Of a DNA stretch of 64,000 bases, positions 36,141 through 47,731 are shown piece after piece. The DNA is from Polytrichum commune (Eukaryota; Streptophyta; Polytrichopsida; Polytrichales; Polytrichaceae): positions 35,141,501-35,205,500 of the forward strand of contig OX485805.1 in NCBI GenBank assembly GCA_950295325.1. The letters are read 5' to 3'. The position numbers were made by a program, and so were the translations under genes. Every line of letters begins with the position of its first letter. The stretch's first letter is position 1. The notes beneath the pieces are model-generated. The model ran no database searches. It had not been told where the DNA came from and worked only from the letters and a program-made list of their open reading frames with translations.

Positions 36141-39100
36141 TCAAACCTGACGAGAACCAAATCGCTGGTTGAATTTGGAACCACTGCAGTCCAGCATCGT
36201 CATGAGGGTGCAGCTTTGGGCTTGATCCCCGAGCCGGCGGTGGCGTGGTTCAATTCTTTTACGCAAATTGGAACCGAAAAAAGCAGGGTACTCCACTACC
36301 TCATGGAGTGACCTACCCATAACATTTACTAAGAAGTCGATTTTCGGTTGCAAAGAATTTTGAATGCTCTTTATCAAGACTGGCGGGTGCCGGGAAACTA
36401 TGGTAGTCACTTGCTGGCGGGTGAAGCCAATGCTGTGCAAGTGCTCCACTACAGGCTTGAAACATTTGTCAACCTTCCGGCCCATCAAACTAGGATGTAA
36501 TGTGACAACCTTGCGTAATTCATCGTCCTTGATTCCAATGCTTTGCAGAAACTTGACATGAGGACGCAGGCGGGTTTCAATGTTGTAACCCAACACACTG
36601 GGGTAGGCTACCAAGAGACGTTTGATGTCTTCCTTCGTCAGGCCAATGCTTTGCAGGAAATGCACTGCTGGCCATATCTTGTGCTCAATGCTATAGCTTA
36701 GGAGACGTGGGCATTGCAAGAGAACCTGAACAAAGCAACACGCCAATTTAGTAAGAAAGAATTATGCGAGGAGGAATATGCAGTTTCCAATTTCCATCAA
36801 TCTACAGAAGAACTGAAAATGAAAACTATCAGCCGTGATACATTGGTGTGCATGTCAAACTAGAGGTGATCAGATGATCCTTGGAATCGACTTGCTCATC
36901 ATCTGTTCGAATCGTCTTCCAAATCCAAAGACACCAAGCTATTTGACCTAAGACTGCAACCACACAGATTGACATATAGTCATTGACGACATTTCAACTG
37001 CAACTGGACAGAAAAAGTGGAATGACAGACCGACGACCTAAACTACTCTTGGTACGCGTTTCAAATCCAGAAAAGATCTTGACCACCTCTGTTTAATATG
37101 CGTGACCAAATCACTTCATACATACTGAACAGTTGAAGGTGTTTCAACGTGTTCAAGTGGTGGCTGGCCTTCAGTAAAAAAATTGCTTCATGCACAAAAC
37201 CCAATACCTAATGCACCAGGGGTTTAAGAAGGGCTTTTAGCAATACAATTCCAAAGATACAAAGCTGTAAGATGAGTTCGCCAATGAGCTGATAATGCAA
37301 CACAAGGATTGCCAAATACTCATTGACAACATTTCGGCACCGATCAAACATAAAAAGTGGGATGACAATCTGACGATCTAAACTACTCTTGCTACGAGTT
37401 TCAAAGCCAGAAAAGTTCTTGACCACCTTCGTCTAATATGTGTGACTAAAACCAATTCGTACATACTAAACAGCTGAAGGTGATTCAATGTGTTCAAGTA
37501 GTAAATAGCCTTTGGTGAAGAAATAGTTTCATGCACAATCACCCCTACCTAATGCAACAGAGATTTAAGAAGGTTTTTTAGCGGTTAATGAGTTCATGTA
37601 GGGAACTGAAGGGCCCACCTTCCCAAGACTCTCTGACTTGACGCCCAGAGCCTCCAGAAGAGCTAAGAGAGGGCAAAGCTTCTCCTCGACACTGTGCAGG
37701 AGCACATATGGGAAACTATTCACCATTGCAATCAAATCCTTCCGTCGAGCTCCAACACCCTCGAGGCACAAGATCATCGGCTCTAGTCTGCCAGAAAGGC
37801 TCACAGTCAGGAGCTTTGGGCAGCGAGCAACTGCCGTAGGAAGCTTTCGCTTGGTTAACCCCACTCTTTCTTCCAGGAAATTCCAATTCTCTTGTAATCT
37901 GCCCTCTGCACTTGCGACCTCCAAATTCGGGCATCTGCAGGGACAGACACAGGCTAGCGTCAGTGACCCTTTCTTACCAGGAAAAGCATAAACCCTTACC
38001 ATTGAATATTGCTCCAGGGATCTCTGTGGAAAACAGAGATGGATGGTCATGTTGAAATCGACAGATCACGAGAGTTCTCTGTAAATGGATAGCAATCATC
38101 CCACAATGTGGGAATATATCTTCTTTCTTTATCGCTGACATAGGGCTACCTAGATTGCAGAAAAAGTCGTAACCTATGTGAACATTAAGGGCCACTCGTA
38201 AGTTGTACGCACTCTCTTCGACTTATTTGCTATTAGTACCTCCCACAAAAAGCGTCATCAACACCACGGATGGAAAACCTAACAAAGGGACCTAAAGTAT
38301 GCCTCATTTCATAATACTTCTGATATACCAGCAAATTGGAGACATAGGAGATGAAGACGGCGTAAGCTGGTGGATGATGCAATGGTCACATCGATGGATC
38401 GCTTCATATAGGACCTAAATTCTTCCTTAGAATTTTGTAAAATAGATCATAGTGCATTGTCACGGCCAAGATTAGAAAGACATGCAAGCGATGCTAACAC
38501 AAGCACAGCAGTTTATCAAGAGAGGAATACTACAATTTAGTACAAAAGCGGGAAAGATTGAATTTTCACGATTTTCGGTCTATAGCTCGAGCTTGGCTCC
38601 CTTGAGTGTTAAACCGCAAACTTCGAAACTGCAATTGCAATCTACCTCGCTCACAGGTTCACATAATCAGGAAGTTAAAACTATAAAGTCAGAACACGTG
38701 GAATGGCAAGCCAACGCAGCCGAAAGTAGAGGCTTGTTTCATTACTTTCTGTCGCAATGGACCAATTCCAGGTTAACGAAAAACAAACAGAAGTTCGCAA
38801 CACATATATGGTATGCTAAGCGTCGAACTTTCCTCGACAAAATGGTAAACACCAATTCCAGATGCTGCTGCACAGAGGTTAAAGCTATAGAGTCAGAAAA
38901 CGTGGAATGGCAAGCCAAAGCAACTGAAAGTAGATGCTTGTTTAATTAGTTTCTGTCGCAATGGAGTAACTCCTCGTGATCGAAAAACCGACCAGAAGAT
39001 CGCAACACATGTATGGTGTGTTTAATATCGAATTTTCCTCCAACAAAATGGCAAACAGCAATTGCAGTGTCTTTGAGAAGACACGACTAACAAACACAGT

Positions 39101-39685
39101 CGCCTCTGTTAATCCTACACGAGACATCGACAGCAGTTGCTACACAGAAGTTAAAGCTAGAAAGTCTGAACACGTGGAATAGCAAGCCAATGCAACTGAG
39201 AATAGAGGCTTGTTTCATTACTCTCTGTCGCAATGGAGTATTTCCTCGTGATCGAAACAGAAGATCGCAACACCATGTATGGTGTGCTTACTGTCGAATT
39301 TCCTAGATAACAATGGTGAACAGCAATTGCAGGTGCTGGTGCTGGAGCAGATGAGATTAACAAACACAGGTAAGACCACACGAAGAAAAAGCAGAAGATC
39401 GCAACACATGAATGGTGTGCTTAGTGTCGAATATCCCTCGACGACAATGGTGAACAGCAATTGCAAGCGGCTTAGGGGAGATACGACTAACACATACAGT
39501 CGCCTCTGTTAATCCTACACGAAATATCGAGCAAAGAGGCTACAAACAAGGATTGTAGCTCAAAAAGCACAGCGAATTCTGCACAAAATGTTGAGAAATG
39601 CGGCATACTTGACAAGCATGCGCTCCACAATGTCAGGCTCCATCTTCTTCCCCGTCAGAAACGTTACCACCCTCTCCCTCTCCAT
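36141..39685 (-). CDS. mTERF-family protein, 3 exons, 325 aa
   Basis: Exons are 39685-39609, 37934-37619 and 36725-36141, totalling 978 nt with consistent phases. The protein is built of mTERF helical repeats: LVKCPNLEV, ARCPKLLTVSL, NSFPYVLLHSV, LQCPRLLSYSI, AYPSVLGYNI, LHPSLMGRKV and SRHPPVLIKSI, each followed by a LxSIG-type turn. It ends with the typical VVEYPAFFGSNLRKRIEPRH module and a short tail. Plant mTERF proteins bind organellar nucleic acids and act in chloroplast or mitochondrial transcription, splicing or ribosome maturation. An in-frame TAA lies five codons before the ATG at 39685, so this is the first usable start in this exon. No transit peptide is visible, so an upstream exon may be missing. 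Both introns carry tandem repeats. Confidence 0.9.
36953..37590. repeat. Tandem duplication in mTERF intron 2, ~339-bp period
   Basis: Landmarks TAAACTACTCTTG, TTTCAAA(T/G)CCAGAAAAG, TACATACT(G/A)AACAG and TTTAAGAAGG appear in the same order at about 36953-37240 and 37292-37590. The second copy ends close to the exon 2 donor. Confidence 0.75.
38655..39520. repeat. Degenerate tandem repeats in mTERF intron 1
   Basis: GCAAGCCAA recurs at 38706, 38910 and 39182 within a longer shared block (GAACACGTGGAAT ... TTTCTGTCGCAATGG). A second block (AGAAGATCGCAACACATG ... AATGG) recurs near 38788, 38992, 39260 and 39390. Periods of 204 and 272 bp show partial copies. Confidence 0.7.
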
Positions 39686-39689
39686 TTCC

Positions 39690-40458
39690 ACCACTGCTTA
39701 ATAATAATCCGTGAAGATGAAACCAACTAGGATTCTCTTATTCTCCTATCTAATCTGAATGCGCTCTTCGCGAACACATTCGCCTAACCCCAGAAGAGTG
39801 CCATGAAGCGTACACGTGAAACCTGCACACACAAGCTCCGGACTCCGAAATTGTGCGCACATTCGCACCAATTGTCTGAATATTTAAAGGAGCCGGTGCC
39901 TTCCCGAATGCGAAACTGCGATTCACAAAATTGCGCATGGATGCTGGAATAGTTGGCCATCGCCGCTAACGAACGAGCTGCTGTTGTGTGACGCTCTCGG
40001 TTGGTCGGAGGAAGAGGATGAGATAGGATGGATGATCTGTGTCATCCAAGTATATTCATCTTCTCCAACCTTCTCAGTTCCTGAACCCATTCACTAGTGT
40101 ACACTAAACATCTGATTTAGTGTGGCCCACACTAAGGATTCATCGTCGTTAATTGTCTTCCAATTACTTGTTGGCAACTGGAAAAGGTGTGACATGACAC
40201 TTGGTGCTACATGATCAATCATATAAACCATTATAATCAACATGTCACATTAGCAAATGTTCAATGTAGTTTGTAGCATGTTCTACGATTTTGAAAAGTA
40301 TAAACATTATCTTATGGTGGGTATCTCCGACTCCAAGAACAATCATGGCCAATTGATCAGACAGAGAATTGTGTCGTTCGATTAGCAATCGCGAATCACA
40401 TAGATGGTTGTGTCATTTCAAGCCTTTGAATCGGGATGAGAGCTAATGATCAAAGACA
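39690..40458 (-). promoter_or_regulatory. Upstream region of the mTERF gene
   Basis: It contains an Arg/Ser-rich minus-strand frame (39750-39938) that starts with ATG and looks like an organelle-targeting sequence, but it is out of frame with exon 1 and ends in a stop. I see no splice pair that joins it in frame. Promoter elements could not be identified. Confidence 0.35.
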
Positions 40459-41090
40459 ATGGATCGTTTACTTGACACGGTTAAGAAGAAGCCAACATTT
40501 TGGGTGAAAGCTAAACACTCTTTGGCTGAGCGCATTCTGAATGTCAATCATGTTTCTTTCCTTCTTTTATTTGGTATTTCATACGATTTGGGTGGTTTCC
40601 AAGATTGCTCTTACTACATTTGGTCATGTGTTATTGAGCCCACGACTAGAACTATAGTGAGTTTGGAACGATTGCATTGTGGAAAAGAAACATGGAGGTC
40701 TCGGTATTACTAGTCACGATAGTGTTTTCATTGCTCTTCTTTGCCAATGCATGGTCTTTGCTCGCCTTCTTTTGTGTTATAATCTACAACTTCTTTTAAG
40801 ATACCAATTGAGTCACGTGCAACCTTCTCCCCATCTTAATATGGAAATTTGATTTTGGATTTTTACACCCACGATCCGTATTCCGGGTGGTTCCGAACTT
40901 CGGAAGCATGTTGCCGCTTATTGAAAACTTGTGTATTGCCACATCTAAGTTAGAGACATTGGCATTCCATTGATCAAATTCTTAAAAGGAGTCTTTGGTG
41001 GGAGAGTAAGTTTATTTGGGATCGATTTAGGACTTCTATTGCTCGGGTTGGTTCCTTCACTAATGTAGGCTTTGCATGATTATGGATGTT
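40459..41090 (+). pseudogene. Non-LTR retrotransposon reverse-transcriptase remnant
   Basis: One frame reads WNDCIVEKKHGGLGITS followed by an ALL..Q segment. This is the characteristic stretch just after the reverse-transcriptase domain of plant LINEs (W..C..PK..GGLGI......AL). The preceding part (MDRLLDTVKKKPTFWVK) lies in another frame, and further stops and shifts follow. The copy is old, truncated and oriented opposite to the LINE at 42231-43890. Confidence 0.55.
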
Positions 41091-42010
41091 TGAGATTGAA
41101 GGACTCGTGCTTTTGTATGGTAGGGTATGTTGCTAACCCAAGCTTGAATTCCATTTAAACGAAACCATATGCATGGGAGAAAGATCATGGACTCTTTTGA
41201 ACATTCATGGGTGTCTTAGGTAAGATTCATTAAAAGAAAATTTGTGTGTTACAACCGTCTGATGCAACTTGGCTATTGTAATTCATAGTGAAAAAATGCA
41301 TAAATCAATTGTTTCCATTTTCAATTGACTAAAAACCACAATCAAGAGATTTTCACTTGACAACCAAAATGATTTATTTATGCATTCTATCACCACTAGT
41401 CGCAATGGCCAAGTCGCAACGGATGGTTGCAGCAGACAAGTTTTCTTCTGGTGATTGTTGAGGTTCATATGACTTCGGAAGCCTTTGTGGTGGCTACAAA
41501 GCTCTTGGTCTGTGTTATTTATGATGCTTTGGTGGAAGGACAAAGCAAAATTGCATCCCCCGTCAAGACAACAAGACATGTAGTTGAGAAACATCAAAAC
41601 TTACATAACCTACAATAGTCATCCATCCTGACAATTGCAACATGATGTTCGAAGAAACTATAAGTCATAACATTGTTCAGTTGCTATCAATCGTTCCATT
41701 CTAACAATACTCAATGACAATGCTTCACCCGAATCTCACTCGTTTTTCAAGCCGAATCTACTTATCGGCAACCATCTGTAAGGTATTAATCAACACCTTA
41801 CATGACATATTCCCGGTCCCACCCAACCTAGTCACTGAGCCGAATAACGTTACATGGGCACGAAGCTAGCTCATAATTATAAACAAAGCACCACTTGGGA
41901 GCGAGGATGCTCTTAGGAAGCACCACACCACACCTCCACAATAAATAATGTTTGCATGTCACTGATTATTTGTTTCAAGTGTCCAGAAGAGCAAGAAGAG
42001 CAAGAAGAAG
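41091..42010. other. Intergenic DNA between two LINE remnants
   Basis: No gene is recognised. Toward the right end lies a (AAG/CAAG)n run at about 41990-42012 next to a hairpin. Confidence 0.35.
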
Positions 42011-42011
42011 A

Positions 42012-42037
42012 ACTCCGGTCTCTGGAGAGGCCGGAGT
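42012..42037. repeat. Hairpin at the presumed 3' end of the LINE
   Basis: ACTCCGG at 42012-42018 pairs with CCGGAGT at 42031-42037, and the interior CTC/GAG extends the stem. It lies downstream, in minus-strand sense, of the LINE coding remnant and next to a pyrimidine-rich tail. This is the position where LINE 3' ends often carry a stem-loop recognised by the reverse transcriptase. Confidence 0.5.
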
Positions 42038-42230
42038 GAATATAGTGTATGTTCGTATAACATCCTTGGCTACGCCCTAGGGCAATGGCGTTAGATGTAA
42101 GACTACTTCACCCTTTGCAGGGTGTAGACACTATATTAGTAACTAAAAACCGGTAGCATGTGAACGTTGTTAGTGGGGTTTATCCAGTATAATGGCATTG
42201 TTTTACCGGGTTATAAGTGTGTTTATTTAG

Positions 42231-43890
42231 TTATGCTAGGTCATGAAGGTATGTGACAGATTGTCGGTTCTTTAGTCTTCGTTTATGAACTAGTATTGAG
42301 TGTGCATATTGTGTGGTGATTATGTTAATTTGTTGGAATGTGTTTTTTATTTTTATGAGAGGGAGTTTGAATTTTGTTTCCAGGTTTTTCATTGATGGGA
42401 TGTGTGTAGTGGCTCTTGCGCCTGCGACTAGTACCATGAGTGGGGCTACATTCCACCCCCTTGTTATGATGTTATTGACGAGCGGTTGATATTTTGTGAT
42501 TATCCTATCGAGGGTTTATGCAGCAAATCTGTCATTACAGTATGTAAATTTTATGAATTGTATGGTGATTCTTGTTGTAGGGGCTTCTGGTGGGGGTGGT
42601 TATATGGATGTCCTATGACGCACAATATGTCCGGTTTAAACATGGCGTTGCAATGGCATCTTTGGGTACCACATGTGCATGGCAATAGCCATGTTGGCAC
42701 GGTATTTTCTTGGGGTCGTTCATTATATGTTCCCACATTCATAAGTATATAGTGTCTAGATGTGTTATTTGACATAATTAGTTTACGTACTTCCCATATA
42801 ACTTTGTTATGTCGTTTTATTATAAGTGTATGAATGTGTTGTTGTTTGCATTTAAGTAGTACATGTAACCATGTATATGCGTCTGATGAGTTGCAGATGG
42901 GACACGTTTTTTATGGGTAAGCTTCTCTACCAAAGAATAGTTGCTTCTAGGCGTGGCTCATGTACTATCCCGTTCGGAATTTGATTAGGCATGTTTTTTG
43001 TTTATCCATAATACTTGGATTTTTCCAGAAATTGTTTGATAATGTCTTGTCAATATCTTTGTTTTCAAGCCACTTGTGTAGCTAGTGTGTTTGGTTAGCT
43101 ATGACTTCTAAATTATGGTTTTTGTCATATTTGAGGACGTGTTTTCCAAGGTGTCGTATGGGGCCTTTGTTTGGTGTTTCTTGCGTTGAGTGCCACCAAT
43201 CTTTTTGGAGGTAGTATGGTGTAGGGTGTGCATGTTTGTGTGGCATTGCGGCGTCTCTATGATTTAGTTCGCATCCTAATTTGGCTAATGTGTTTGCTTG
43301 TTCATTGCCATTTATGTTAGCATGGGCTTTGACTTTATGAAATGTGGTGATTTGTGTGCGGGATTGTAGCATTGTGGTCATGGATTCAAGGATATTTTTG
43401 TTTGGGTGGCTATTATGTAGTGTGGGGTGTTTGATTTGAGTGTTTAGTAGATATAGGACATTAAGGCAATCCATGTAGATATATGCTCGTTCATCACAAT
43501 ATGCGGTGGTCAGGAGTTGGAGAGTGTGGTGCATGGCCATCATTTCTACTCGTAGTATGTTTTGCAGCCCTGGTAGTCTTACTGCAATTTTTAGATTTTT
43601 TATAGAATTATAGATACCATACCCTATTTTTTCGCGTTTCCAATGCCCTTGGGATGTTTTTTTAGGTGGTTTGAATGATCCATCTGTGTAGTAGCATGAT
43701 TGTGGTATGTATTTGAGGGGTAGGCATCTATCAATGTTAGTGATTATTGGAATATTGGAGGTTTGGGTGGCTAGTGGATGAGGGGGGTATGTGAATTTAG
43801 ACCATTTTATACTACGATGTACTGGGGTGTCTCGTGGTGTAGGTGGTGCGGGTTGAGTGAACATTGCGGATATGTGTGTCCAAATATGAG
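42231..43890 (-). pseudogene. LINE retrotransposon 3' part: RNase H plus C-terminal Cys/His region
   Basis: The frame from 43864 to 43082 encodes an RNase H domain: YYTDGSF (D61), LRVEMMA (E107), YIYMDCLNVLYLL (D132) and VKAHANINGNEQANTLAKLG. The usual final Asp is Asn (N191). The same frame continues past stop codons through LHKWLENKDID, CPICNSSDAYTWLHVLLKC and CTCGTQRCHC. It then shifts by one near 42500 into AGARATTHIPSMKNLE. The upstream endonuclease and reverse transcriptase are absent, so it is 5' truncated as LINE insertions commonly are. At least four in-frame stops and one frameshift show it is dead. Confidence 0.85.
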
Positions 43891-45089
43891 TGCACCGTAG
43901 AGGGCTCTCTATTCCAACACAAAATAATTATTCCCCTCCCCCTCAAATTTTGCCACGTGTCATGATCAAATATGTTAAGACCCGTTTGCATCCCATACGG
44001 AAACTACATTATGGCACATAAAAATATGAAATAGAGAGCCATGTACATGCCCTCTCATTCATCCAATGAAAATGCCATGAAATGGATGTAGGTTGGGAGG
44101 TTACTTCATTTAGATGATTTGACACCTACATCAACTTCAAAACCCCACACTTAGTATGATGAACAATATTTTTAATAAGCCAATCACAAACCTATAGGGG
44201 ATAAGTTTTTTTAAATGAATAGATGAAAGGTATGTTGGTATGCAAACAATTTGCTTTTGTCCAAGAACATGATGCATTTATTCACTCCTCACACGACCTA
44301 AAGAGGGGGACTTGTCAACAACAATAGACCTCGTAAGCTCTTAAATCAACACAACCCGTTAATATAAAATTGTGCGTTGATTTAAGCTCCTATTCAATGT
44401 CCAAATTTGGACTCAAGTAGTCTTCCACTCCCTTCAATGTCTAATTAACACCCGATTATGGATCGTCGAGGCCTCCTAATTTGGTAATCGATTTCATTGG
44501 CTCTCAAAGATCTTTTAACATAGTATACCCCCAAATGGTGAAATGTATATACCTATTTATGTATTTATCACCACTTATATTGCTTTGTATATGATCAAAA
44601 AACTTATGTATACCACTTTTACTTTTTGTATAGCAATAAAGTTACTTATGTGTACTGTAGCTCTCTAGTAGCTTGGGCACCTTTTTACCTAATAATTAAT
44701 TAAAGTGCGAATGTAAGTTAGGCAACCCATAAAATAATATTCTAAATTTGGGTATATTTAAAAACAAGTAATTTAGAATAAGTTAGACATTCATCCAAGT
44801 CATTCTTATAATTCATGGTTGGTTTTCCTAATCTCATCTATGATGGTTACAATTAACCTAATCACTTACCTTGACCAACAACATTCGTTACCCTAAAGTT
44901 TTCCTTTTACTCGTATGTCAAGAATCTGGTGAAAGTCACATGCATTATTGTGATTTTAGACACTCTTGGAATGTTACCTTTTTTAGGACACTCAACGAAG
45001 TTAATTTCCCATAAGTTTAGGCACCTTTAAAATTAAGTTGCTAAAGAGCAATGGCATACCTTAAATTGATCTCTTAACCCTTCGTAGAA
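43891..45089. other. AT-rich intergenic DNA
   Basis: No gene, RNA gene or defined repeat was recognised. Confidence 0.4.
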
Positions 45090-45500
45090 TAAGTTCTCTT
45101 CATGCGCAAAGTAACAAACTTCATGTTTACCCCAACTTTTGTGTAAGTTACTCGATGTGCATGAATTTACAATTACTCTCAAAACGCCTTCATGTAGCAA
45201 CTTTATGATTATGTGCCAAAATAATGTACTTTATGCTACTTCCAACTTTTAGGTAAGATACTCGTGCATGAAGTACATTTTATCCCAAAACCCTCACAAA
45301 GTATGTTATTTTTGTATGTAAATAAAAACAACTCATTGTGTTGCCTCCAACTTTTGTGCGAGTTCCTTCACGAAGTTACAATTTGTCGCATACTATCCTA
45401 GAGTAGGTATTTTGGTACGCTACCGATCAATTTTCTATCTTACCTCTAGCATCTTTGTAAGTTACTTGTATGCGAATTTACAAATCACTCCATGACTCTC
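45090..45500. repeat. Degenerate tandem repeat, ~105-bp period
   Basis: A block like CCAACTTTTGTG(T/C)AAGTTACTCG ... GAATTTACAA recurs about every 105 bp, with anchors near 45136, 45242, 45348 and 45449. The copies are strongly diverged. Confidence 0.5.
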
Positions 45501-45934
45501 ACATTCTATTTTCTTCAATCTCAAGCCAACATGTGTCTACAAGTCATCAAGTCGTCCTTCATTGTTCCAACACCACCATGAATCATGATCGTAAATTAAT
45601 GCCAAGCTATTCGTCGCTATAATATTACTATAATTGTGGCATTTTTTACAACAAGCACATATGACAAAAAGTGGGTTAGAGTTGAAACATTCAACTCCAA
45701 TGGTCTTTGGTCACATTGATTGTCCAACGTTTCAGCTCGTGTTCAACATTGTAGTCGGAAGTGTCGTGAATCAGAATGTGTAGGTCAAACTTGTTAGTGG
45801 GCATGGCCTCTATGTTGGGTGGGTCCACTGCACTCATGAAACAATCCTTTAATAAGGGTTGAACCACTTCCAAATTTCACAAAAGTAAGTACCTTTCATG
45901 GAGAGAATCTACAACATAAACTTAACGAACACTA

Positions 45935-46121
45935 CACTAAATATAACATTCAATGTCACCTACTATTTGGAATTACGCAATGCAATGTCTATTTGTTGCA
46001 TATCTCATATTTGACCAACAACGCACCTTATTTCTACTACACTAATTATGAGGTATACATTAAATAGACAAAGCAATGTGTAACTCCGAATAGTAAGTGA
46101 CACTAAATACAATATTTAGTG
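45935..46121. mobile_element. TA-flanked MITE (family B), 187 bp
   Basis: CACTAAATAT at the left end and ATATTTAGTG at the right end are perfect inverts, with TA at 45933-45934 and 46122-46123. Inner inverted parts (TGTCACCTACTATTTGGA / TCCGAATAGTAAGTGACA) match the other family B copies. Confidence 0.8.
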
Positions 46122-46123
46122 TA

Positions 46124-46849
46124 GTTACTAAAGAGGTTGGAATATGGTATTGTAGGCTACGTGCTGAATTGGTAAGTTCTATTTTATTAGGTAGCTAAGT
46201 AATTGCAAATGGAGAAGATTGTCATTTCAATCAGAGTTCGAATGTAGAAGTTACAACATGTTTAAGTAAGAATTCGTTTGTTTTTAAATAATCACATTGA
46301 CCCTCTCAATTGGCTAAATTATTGAACTTAACTAGTGAATGGTTTCTATGTTTCATGAGCACATAATCCAATCTCATCATAACTACTATAATATTTATGA
46401 TTATGTTAATGCGGAGTGCCCAAAGTATACTTATGAATTCCATACTTTCACATTGGCTGATCATGTTAAATTTGGGACGATATAAAACTATTTTCATTCA
46501 TAAAGTGCACTTGAAGAATGAGTTAGTTTTGCATAGGCCCATCCTCCTGGACACAATCGACTAAAATGGAAGTCCATAACCCAAAAATTTAGCATAGTGA
46601 TCATCAATGTGACGAATGAGTATGCTACCATCTCCTTGACATAGGATAACGTACCTCGTATCATATGAAAATGACATAAATTAGACTTGGTGACGACTCA
46701 TGGGAAATGTGCATACATGACTTGGAGATTGGGAAGTTAATACAAAGCCTTAACTACAAAGGTTAACTACATTGATACGTAAAATTAGGTTGCCCCATGC
46801 TAATATATCAACATTCCACATTATTTGAATAATTACTACAATATTTTTA
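46124..46849. other. AT-rich intergenic DNA
   Basis: No gene is recognised. Confidence 0.4.
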
Positions 46850-47728
46850 TAATGCCATGGTCTCCCAGGTTTGTGTTAGACCTACCTCAAAGAGGTGATT
46901 TTTGAAAATAGTCCAAGTGACCACCTAACATGGTCCATTTGATGCCATGTAGGAATCCATGTAGACTTTACATCCATCATCTTGCATTCACAGACTCCGT
47001 TGGTCCCTCAAGCGTACTAGAACCGAACTTAGGGCTACTTCACACATGAGCCAAGAGCCGTGACCTTGTAATGGTGAGGACCCTTGACTCTCATCCAAAG
47101 GTTGTACCATGGGTGTTGGGAAAGCCATTTTATGTAGTCTTGGGCCCTCAAGCATAGTGTGAAGTGAGAATGAACCATGTTGCAGGACCATTGCATATTT
47201 TGTTGGCGGAAAAAGAGGGGAGGACTTGCTTTAATATAATGTGTCTCCAAGTTTATCAATTTAAGATAATTACTTGGTGGTGTTTGTCTATCCTAGAATC
47301 TGTCCTCGGATCAGTCCTTAATCTGTTCTAGAATTTGCCATGCAGCCTGTCCTGAAATTTGTCATGCTGGAAAAATTCTTTAAAAAGTCACGGTCTACCG
47401 GAATTTGCGTCAAGCCCACCTCTTGGAGGTGAGTCTGACGCAAATTCCGGTAGACCATGCACCCTTCTCCACAACTAGCCATGTAGGACTCCATGTAGAC
47501 TTTTCATCCACAAACTTTTCTTTGGGCCTTAAGGCCTTCACCTTCTAGTGTGAAGTGAACTTGGACGGTCTCCGGCTTTTCGACCAATGAGAGCTCTCAC
47601 ATTGCCATGGTCAAGGGCCTTCAGCCTTGTGTGTGAAGTGGCCCTTAGACCGGCTTTGCCTTTCCCACCAATGAGAGTGCTTGAAGTGCAATGGTCACGG
47701 ATCCTTAGCCTCGTCCACGAAGTGGCCC
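46850..47728. mobile_element. 5'-truncated Tourist-like MITE interrupted by a second MITE
   Basis: 46850-47031 and 47645-47728 together are the reverse complement of the 12550/30231-type MITE, cut at the same internal point (GAACTTA | GACCGG against GAACTTGGACTGG). The outer element ends GAAGTGGCCC before TTA (47729-47731). Its far end is missing to the left of about 46850. Confidence 0.8.
47032..47644. mobile_element. Nested Tourist-like MITE, 613 bp
   Basis: It begins GGGCTACTTCACACATGAG after TTA (47029-47031) and ends GTGTGTGAAGTGGCCC before TTA (47645-47647), a perfect 3-bp target duplication inside another MITE. It is a longer relative of the 31572-31896 element. It contains a perfect 21-bp inverted repeat (47392-47412 with 47436-47456) around a 23-nt spacer. 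Confidence 0.85.
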
Positions 47729-47731
47729 TTA

